64,000 nt of DNA from Phanerodontia chrysosporium (Eukaryota > Basidiomycota > Agaricomycetes > Polyporales > Phanerochaetaceae). The notes under the pieces are model-generated. The model did no database searches. It had not been told where the DNA came from and was given only the letters and a program-made list of their open reading frames with translations. The translations under genes and the position numbers were made by a program. Every line of letters begins with the position of its first letter. The first letter of the stretch is position 1. The stretch covers positions 1 to 64,000 of the forward strand of contig MJGA01000043.1 in NCBI GenBank assembly GCA_001910725.1. Reading direction: 5' to 3'. Positions 57,001 through 64,000 of this stretch are shown here, piece by piece.

Positions 57001-58035
57001 TATCTTGGTTGCTGACTGACTATACGTCAACCATTTCGTAGAACGAACGGGGATATTGCGGTACATACATTGTCTCAGAAACACTCTGACTCGGTCGTCC
57101 TTGGGGAGCCCGTCTCCAACAGCTCGCCCTTTGCGATCTCGCACGAAGACGTCAGCCCCTGCGCGTACCGCCAGCTCTACCATGCGCAGATCTCGTCGAC
57201 GGGCCGCTTCGTGTAGTATCGTCGTGCCGGTAGTTTCGTCCAGATAAGACAGATCCACATGACGGATTCTGGGGGAAGAAAGTAAAGCAACGAGCGCGTC
57301 CGGCGGCTTCTCGTTCAATGGCGACTGAACGTAATGGTGTAGCAGAGAGCGATATGAGGCATCCAGAAGGGCACGCGATTCTAGTACTGTGTAAGGCTGA
57401 GCCAGTGCGCGAGACGAGAGTAGACATACCCTTTATGGCCCGGACGACTTCCTTGCCCTTCGCCACTTCGAGGCACGTCCGACCTTGAGTATCTCTCAAA
57501 GTATCGTCGATACCATCCTGTTCGAGCAAGAGGGTGACCACGTCCAGGCGAGGAAGAGACGCGGCGAGGTGGAGGGCGGTCGTCCCTGAACCCGGCGGGC
57601 GAACGGCGTTCGGGGAGATGGATCTATGGCCCAAGAGCAAAGCCACGGTATCACCTAAAGCCTAAACGTTTAGGGGCCGACACACGTAAAACGAGGGACG
57701 TACATGATGCGCAGCGAATCGCGAGATGCAGTGCAGCCGCGCCGAGGTCTACCTCGCCCTGCTCCGAGCTGCGTCTCTCCCTGCCAATGTCTGCGAGGAA
57801 TGGGTGTATCTGCGCCGGATCACCTGTAGCAGGCCTTTGAGCATAGGGTGTCTGCGAAGCACGCATGTGCCGTACCACTCCGCAAGGCCGAGAGGAGCCT
57901 GACTTGATACAGGGCATCGTTGTTCCCTGCTCGCGTCAGTCGGATGGTTGCACTCAACTTGGAGAACATTGTAGATGTACCTGCGTCGCGTGCACGCGCA
58001 GGCACAGAGGTTGACGAAGAGGCCGATGGGACCAT
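54080..58035 (-). CDS. Ankyrin-PH-OSBP lipid-transfer protein (Osh1/Osh2-like)
   Basis: ATG at 58033-58035 (MVPSASSSTSVPARARD). Early exons give VRLLSALRSG and ankyrin repeats (AALHLAIRCAS, TTALHLAASLPRLDVVTLLLEQDG, TTILHEAARRRDLRMVELAVRAGAD). The long exon starting near 56990 holds a PH domain (ELKGYLNKYTN, GYNTRWFVLKQGVLSC), a coiled-coil stretch around REREDWYRNQLEKERERQ and an acidic FFAT-like segment (EDEFFDAIE). The oxysterol-binding domain has the family signature EQVSHHPPISA near 55075-55110 and ends RGVDKIFIDDQP. Introns are 41-75 bp and all checked junctions are in frame. It is predicted to move sterol or PI4P at ER contact sites. The window's only clear housekeeping gene, and undamaged. 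Confidence 0.92.
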
Positions 58036-58801
58036 GCTCTGGCAATCGTCGGGGAACTGGCGAACGTCGAGAGCTCGGAAGGCCTGTACGGCCGAAGCGA
58101 CCGTTCTAGTCGTGTCGTGAGGATTGTTCCGCGTCGTCTATGTGCGGGAACTAGCCAAATCTTGTCGCGTTACGCTGTAAACTCAATGGAATGTGAAGCG
58201 AGGCGAGACGAATGTAGTGGCAGGAGATGAAGGCGTCCGGAGGAGAGGTCATTCTGCGGAACTGCGGGAATCCATTATTTTTAGGAAATACGTCATTAAG
58301 TGGAATTTAACCCTGGTCCAGAAAGAAATTCCTGCACAATCTACGCCCATCCGCGCTGACCACCCAACGCCTTACTGCAGAAATTCAATTCAGGCCTCAG
58401 CTCATCCTGGTGCCTGACTGTTGAGCGTGAACGCCTAGCCCTACTGATACTCGAGTAAGTTCAGCACATGCTTCTTCCAACACAACCTCTGACACATAGA
58501 TGTCATATTATCAACGACGGCAGTGTGCGGCAATGCAAAGATCAACTTCCCCGCTTATCCCGCCGCACCGTGCAGTCCATCTGACACAAGACTCGGCCAC
58601 TTGCTTGGATCAAACTCATAGTCAGCACTAAAACCCGACTTCTACGATTACTCGGAGGCCGTATGGCAAACAGTTTGCAAGATTTGCTCATCATTAGAAC
58701 TCTCCAATGACTGATCTAGTACCATAACATAGATTATAAAGCTCCGTGTACCATAAAGATTTCCGAATAGAGCGATATGAAAAGCTGGTAGGATGGCCCA
58801 T
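58036..58801. other. Upstream region of the OSBP gene
   Basis: I see no gene or repeat. Part must be the OSBP promoter. Confidence 0.4.
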
Positions 58802-59465
58802 TCAAACCATGATGAGCATCCCTACAGGGTCAATCAGTACACCAGGCACTATGAAGGGCCCAGGGGCGTACCATGTGCCCGATGCCCAGGGTACATGCCC
58901 TGCAGCATCCCTGTCGAACCACGACTCGATGTCTCCACAAACGTCGAATAGCCGCCTTTTGCGTCGCGGGTGCTTACCCGAGAAATGCTTGGGCTGAGAA
59001 AGCTGGCGGCACTCGCCTTCTGCGCGCGCGGCGTTTCCGAAACTGTGCTCCTGGAGCTTTTCCGCGACAACTGTCACCAAGGGTTGCGTCAGACTCAGAC
59101 GAACCAGTCAGAGCGAGGAAGTCGTACTGCTGGTCCATCTGTTGCACCGCTGCTAGGCGTTCGGCCACGAACAGCCCGGCGCACTAGCGTAATGAACCCA
59201 ACGAACGGTGCGAGCGCAAACTACACGCCGTCAGCGCACGCTCATCTCCGCTCGACAGAGAACTCACCGTGTCCACACTCTTCGTTGACCTGTCGTCGCG
59301 TTCGGCAAGATCAAGTGCGGCGAGATCGACAGAGCTGAAGGAGAGCGCGGGAGAACGTGTGTCAGCGCGTGGCACAGGCGTAGGGGGGTGTACGACGATG
59401 GCAGGGACCTCAAGCATGCTGTTACGATGGGCGGGACCGAGGTGGTAAAGTGCGCTCGCGAACAT
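58802..59465 (-). CDS. Possible small spliced gene, product unrecognised
   Basis: ATG at 59463-59465 opens MFASALYHLGPAHRNSMLEVPAIV, protein-like through KSVDT, where a GTGAGT donor lies near 59270. After an acceptor near 59187 the frame continues FVAERLAAVQQMDQQYDFLAL. Similar-quality sequence (VTVVAEKLQEHSFGNAARAEG, then FDVCGDIESWFDRDAAGHVPW) follows in a frame one base out near 59065, ending at 58802. The shift is opposite in sign to most others in the window. No family is known; the model is tentative. Confidence 0.35.
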
Positions 59466-60416
59466 CCTAGCAGTGCGCTCCTGAGGTGGTCGGTGCGTGC
59501 TCTCTCTTGTGCCGCATGCGCGGCCTATAAAGACATGTCTATGCTGCGGTGACGGCCTACATGCTGAGCTGGCGTACGCACTACACTGTTAGTTGTAGAG
59601 ACTGCTGGCATCTTGTTGGTGGTGCGCCATATTGTGAACAGGTGAGCCCGGGTAGATGGAAATACAGAAAAAGCCTGGGATGCTGTGCTTGTCATTTAAA
59701 GCCCTTGATCGCCGAACTCGAGCCCGTGAGTCGATATCATTGCGGTCCCGGGATCACGGCTGGAAAGCAGCCTTTCCAATGCGCCAATATACATACGACA
59801 AGACTTGCCCATGGTAAGCCGCATCCGAGACAACGACACAGGTCGGATGATTTTCCACTAGGACCGAAACGCCAGCCTCAGCGGTTGCACAGGAATGCGC
59901 CACACTGGTACCGATTCAATCACGGCCTATCCTTGTCCAAGACCGGGGCACCGGGATCTGCCGCTGAAATCGCGAGCGCGAGGGAATGCCAGGTCATGGC
60001 GGATCTTCGGAGCACCGCTGCACGTGGATGTAGCCTTCGTGGCGTTCGAAGCAGAATGTATTGGAACAGTTCAACCTATATAGTGTTGGAAGCTTCATCC
60101 AGTCTTCGTTGCGGACAGCCCAATGCTTCTCGCTATGGTGCCCATGCACCGGTCCAGTGTAGCCGACCGCTCACGGCCGTCCTACCAGACAGTGACACAT
60201 GAACGTGAACGTACTGCTCTGAAGTTGGCGATCACCCTAGGTGGTCACTCAACACTCGGATGGACGCCAATTGAGACGACGTGATCTGGACCAACTCGAT
60301 TCGTAAAAGTACAAGCTCGTATAGTACAACATAACTTAAGGAGGTATACCGTACACCACAGAGCAATCCGGGCATAATATACAGGTTTATTCCAACACAC
60401 CGCCATCCAGGTCCGC
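59466..60416. other. Spacer between small gene and FMO5 3' end
   Basis: A plus-strand frame of 217 codons (59549-60202) is open but has no protein-like features. Nothing else was seen. Confidence 0.4.
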
Positions 60417-62616
60417 TCACCACTTGACTGGCGCAGAGTATCGCTCACCCATGATGCCCAGCTGCTTAGCTTTGATTTCTGCACGAAACATCAGCATGCG
60501 AGCCGTAGAAGATAGTAGACACGACACGCACGGAGGGCGAGGCGCTTCGAGTAGAAGCGGCACCACGCAAAGTTGCCCATCATGAGCCACAGGTTCTCGA
60601 CACCGATCTCTTTCCAGCAGCTGCGGAGCTCGCCCTCGTCGTCGATGCCCCACACGGGCGTGAGCTTCTTGCCAACCTCAGGCCCGACGATGTCGCGGAT
60701 GGGGTTCCGCGGGTCGCCGTAGCCCGTCGCGAAGAGCACGACGTCCGCGCGCAGCTCCGAGCCGTCCTCGAAGACCATGCTGTTTTTCGTGAAGCGCTTG
60801 ATCGGCCCGCTCGACTTGAGCTTGATCTTCCCGTCGATGATCATCTGCGATGCCCCGACATCTGCAGTCCACAGTCAGCCACGCTGTCAAAGAAGAGCGC
60901 GACAAGAAGCTCGTACCAAGGTAATATCCACCGAGGCGCAGCATGGCGAGGATCAGGAAGCCGGACCCGTCAATGCCCATGTTGGTCTTGAAGCCCACCT
61001 TGTGCAGGCCATCAAGGAGCTCCCTGTGTACGTACACGATCAGCAGACCTGTCAGAAACAGAGCAGCGGGAATACGTACTTGTCGGCCTCGGCAATGTCC
61101 TTAGTGATGCGCTTGTGCACCATCTTGCGGTAGAGAATTGGCATGGAGTTGTCGATGAGGTCCGCGACGTCGGTTGGCGGGCCGCCTTCCCAGTAGGTGC
61201 CTACGAGATCGTTAGCATCGCAAGCAGTATGAGAACACGAGAGGAAACACACCCTTCATAAGCGCGGCATTCCCTCCTTATTGGTCATGATGTACGTCGA
61301 CGTGCGCTGCACGAGCGTGACATCGACACCGTTGTCCGCGTAGTCAGCTGCAATGTCGTGCGCAGACGTGCACGCGCCGACAACGGCGACCTTCTTGCCT
61401 GCATGATCCGTTGCCTTGTCATGCTGCGTCGAGTGCAAGATCTGGCCCTCGAACTCGTCCTGTGTTGCGTCAGCGCCGCCATGCCGTGCCAGGAGAACCA
61501 AAGCTCACCATGCCGGGGATCTTGGGCATGTTCGGCGTCCCACCACCGACACCAATGGAGAAGATGACGTGGTCCACGTAGAGCACGCGGTTCTTGTCTC
61601 CGCGCTCGACGGTGACCTGCCACTTGCCCTTGTTCGGCCCTGATGTCTCGCGTCTGGCGTTGATGACTTTCGCCTCGGTCCAGTAGTCGACCTCCATTGC
61701 ATTCGCGTAGTACTCGAGCCAGTCGGCCAGCTGCGCGGTCGCTTAGGACTGCGAGCAAGGACCAACTCGGAATGGGACACACCTTCTGGGCCGGCGTATA
61801 CACAGGCCAGTTCGCAGGGAAAGGAATGTAGGGCATGTGGTCGTACCCTGCGCGTGTGTGTCAGGGACGGCAGAGCGCGGAAGATGCGGAGCAGGACTCA
61901 CAGACAACGTCGTGCAGGCAGAGCGCGGCGTAGCGATGGCGCCAGTTGTCGCCGATGCGCTTGTGCTTCTCGCACACGAGGGTGGACACCCCGAGCAGCT
62001 TGAGGCGCGCTGCGATCTCGAGACCGGACTGCCCGCCACCGACGACGAGGACCTCGGGGTCGCGGTCGAGGAACTCGCGCTCGCGCGCACGCTTGTCAAG
62101 CCACTTGCCGTGGTTGGGCGCGAAGTCGCGGAGAGGACCCGTCGCCTCGGGGTGCCCGTGGATGCCCTCGAGGTTCGTGAAGACGTTGTGCGCCTTCCAC
62201 TGGCCCTTCACGGGCACGAGCCGCGCGACGCCCGAGCAAGGCCCGATCTTGCTGTCGCACGTGAAGTGCACCCGCACCCATGCGAGGTCCTCGTACAGGT
62301 CCTGGACCTCCGCGAAGTCGAGCTTGAAGTTGCGCAGCTCCGACTGGCGAAGCCTGTCCTGCAGGAACTTGCGGATGCGCTCGGGGCCCTGGAAGGAGCG
62401 CAGGTCCCAGGTCATCGAGAGCAGGTCGCGCCACCAGGCATCGGCGGTGAGAAGCGAGAGGATGCCGTCGACGTCGTTCTTCGTGACCTTGTCCTCGAAT
62501 TTCTTGAGCCAGTCCGTCGCGACCTTGTTCGCGTCGGCGGAAGTGATTTCTTTCCTGTCGATGCCGAGACGCGCGGTCGTCGGAAGATCGGTCTGCTGCT
62601 GGACTGCGGTGGCCAT
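60417..62616 (-). CDS. FMO5: SnoaL-like/flavin monooxygenase fusion, one frameshift
   Basis: ATG at 62614-62616 (MATAVQQQTDLPTTARLG). Domains in order: SnoaL-like region (DAWWRDLLSMTWD, SFQGPERI), FAD motif VVGGGQSGLEIAARL, HDVV-WYDHMPYIPFPANWPVYTP, the canonical FMO stretch FEGQILHSTQHD, NADPH motif VVGACTSAHDIAADYAD (no intron here, unlike FMO1-3), KELLDGLHKVGF, ATGYGDPRNP and KQLGIMGERYSAPVKW, TGA at 60417. Near 61257-61264 the frame breaks just before the donor (CCGCGC-TTATGAAG), equal to one missing base. It is closest to FMO4 and about as long as FMO1; probably the source or sister of FMO4. Confidence 0.82.
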
Positions 62617-64000
62617 TGCGGAGAAGATGAAAAGGGGGAGAAGGTGAGCTATCGAAACAGCTCGACGAATTGCACGGCTATGCCCAACCACTCATATAGT
62701 CCCAGCGGCGCATTATCGACGGTGATAGGCCCCATTACGTGAAGCGTAGCAGGATTCCCGAAGCAGAGCAGCTGACCCTGCAAAGGGGAGGCGACAGGGA
62801 CTCCTATACAGGCCTTGGAGACTACGCTGGTCATGAGGGCCTCCTAAGAAGCGCTGCAGACGAATCGGCGAGGGCGCCGAGACCTGTGTGGGTGCAAAGC
62901 ACAGGCGAAGAGCCTGATCGAGGATCGTACATGGTCAGATGAACTTCAAATTCATTTTGAATAGAGTGTATCACCTGTAGGATGGCCGTCGGGCACCGCA
63001 CCTCGGTGAGCTAGAGTGGATGAGAAACAGGAAGCGGTGGCTTACAAGGGTCGCCGCCGGGCGCGCTCGTCCAAGTCGGAATCAACGCGGTATCGGCGGG
63101 GTGCATCACTTGACGTCGCGTAGGCCGATGTTTCGCAGGCGCAAGGCGGCGCTGCAGCTCGCAGCTCGGATCCAAGAGCATCCTAAGGGCCCGGATTTCC
63201 AGTGATAGGAGTTCAGGAGAAGCTAGGTGGGGTTGTGGGGAAGGCGATCAGCACGAATTCCGCATGAGGATTGACCAAAACACTTCGCACTCCGGGGCCG
63301 TACCTTCTTGGCGGCGAACATGGATATCGAGTTCGAGTACGCAGAGATACGTAGAGCGGTGAGGAAAGCAGATGACCACTCCCCTGTATCCGTGGATTCA
63401 GTGACCGGTAAGGAGGTCGTTATCACGAGCGCCTAAGGTAACATTACCTTTACTTACCGAGTAACAAGCTAGCTATAACCCTTCTACGATCGCTGGTCAG
63501 CCTTTCAATTCGGACTTGAGCTGGACTTACCTACACTGTGGGCTTACCCAGGGACTGGACTCAACACACCCAAGCTTTTGCTGTTGCAAGACCTTCTGGG
63601 GTGAAGGGAAGAGAGACAGACTATGTAGCACTTACCGTCCTAGCGTGGCAATACTTGTGTACGCTTTGCGGGAGTATAAGGGTCTAGTGAGCCCCAAAAA
63701 CACAAGCCATATACAGCTTGCAATATCGCAGAGTGCTTCGCACTCACAAGTTTGCATATGCACGCAAAAGTTGCGACGAAATACGAGTTACTCAGAATGT
63801 CAAGCAGCAACTGACCGTCGCGCGCCGTTGAAAGGCGGGAGGATGTGCCCATCGATGCAGTCACTTTTCAGAGCTTATGCCTTATATCAGTGCCTTCAAA
63901 GATCGGTCGGGGATGTGTGATGGCAGACAGCAAAAAAAACATCGGGCCCTCACCGCCAGCCTGAACTTGGCGTGTTGGCTCCTGTACGGCGAGAAACCGC
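62617..64000. other. Right end of window, no supported gene
   Basis: It starts with the FMO5 promoter side (a weak TATA-like ACTATATG reading leftwards near 62693-62700). Open frames up to 134 codons show no family similarity or splice plan. Confidence 0.4.

Noticed and set aside
1..64000. CRISPR arrays, bacterial operons, ribosome binding sites, riboswitches.
   Set aside because: No spaced direct repeats or prokaryotic signals; the DNA is plainly fungal nuclear with many small introns.

Overview
The window looks like nuclear DNA of a filamentous basidiomycete, most likely a wood-decay Agaricomycete (inferred from gene content and style; no ribosomal or tRNA marker was found). Genes are rich in short GT-AG introns of about 45-66 bp, coding DNA is GC-rich, and the repertoire is typical of these fungi: NACHT-type NLRs, secreted GMC oxidoreductase, GH31 glucosidase, expanded flavin monooxygenases and a Mutator-like transposon. 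Because genes are heavily split, models below were assembled by matching reading frame across splice sites and by comparing paralogues inside the window.

Layout. (1) 1-4.65 kb: four copies of an about 295-residue protein-kinase-like (PKL) family, two of them broken by single-base frameshifts; a fifth intact copy lies at 18.1-19.0 kb. (2) 5.0-10.9 kb: two paralogous NLR genes (helical N-terminus plus NACHT), same strand, same intron plan. (3) 11.7-17.7 kb: a very large, mostly disordered protein with a CDCA7-type zf-4CXXC_R1 zinc domain. (4) 19.7-25.4 kb: an unrecognised four-exon gene, a 2-haloacid-dehalogenase-type HAD hydrolase, and a secreted GMC oxidoreductase. (5) 26.2-47.3 kb: a duplicated, rearranged block with three full-length flavin monooxygenases fused to an N-terminal SnoaL/NTF2-like domain (FMO1-3), one FMO relic, three members of a single-pass membrane-protein family (one lacking its ectodomain), two nearly identical cytosine deaminase genes in inverted orientation about 12.5 kb apart, and a structurally complete 3.76 kb Mutator-like (MULE) element with 57-bp perfect terminal inverted repeats and a 10-bp target duplication. 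(6) 48.2-51.8 kb: an intact secreted GH31 alpha-glucosidase. (7) 52.8-62.6 kb: a 5'-truncated FMO (FMO4), an ankyrin-PH-OSBP lipid-transfer protein, and a full FMO (FMO5). 62.6-64.0 kb shows no gene.

A recurring oddity is that many otherwise conserved genes need one extra base to stay in frame: at least ten sites in seven genes and five unrelated families, each equivalent to one missing base, often in C/G runs. This fits assembly indels at least as well as true pseudogenes, so 'broken' calls should be read with that in mind.

How the genes may work together is inference: the PKL/NLR stretch looks like a fast-evolving recognition-type locus; the FMO, GMC, HAD and GH31 genes suggest oxidative and extracellular metabolism; the FMO/deaminase/membrane-protein block looks shaped by duplication, inversion and transposition.
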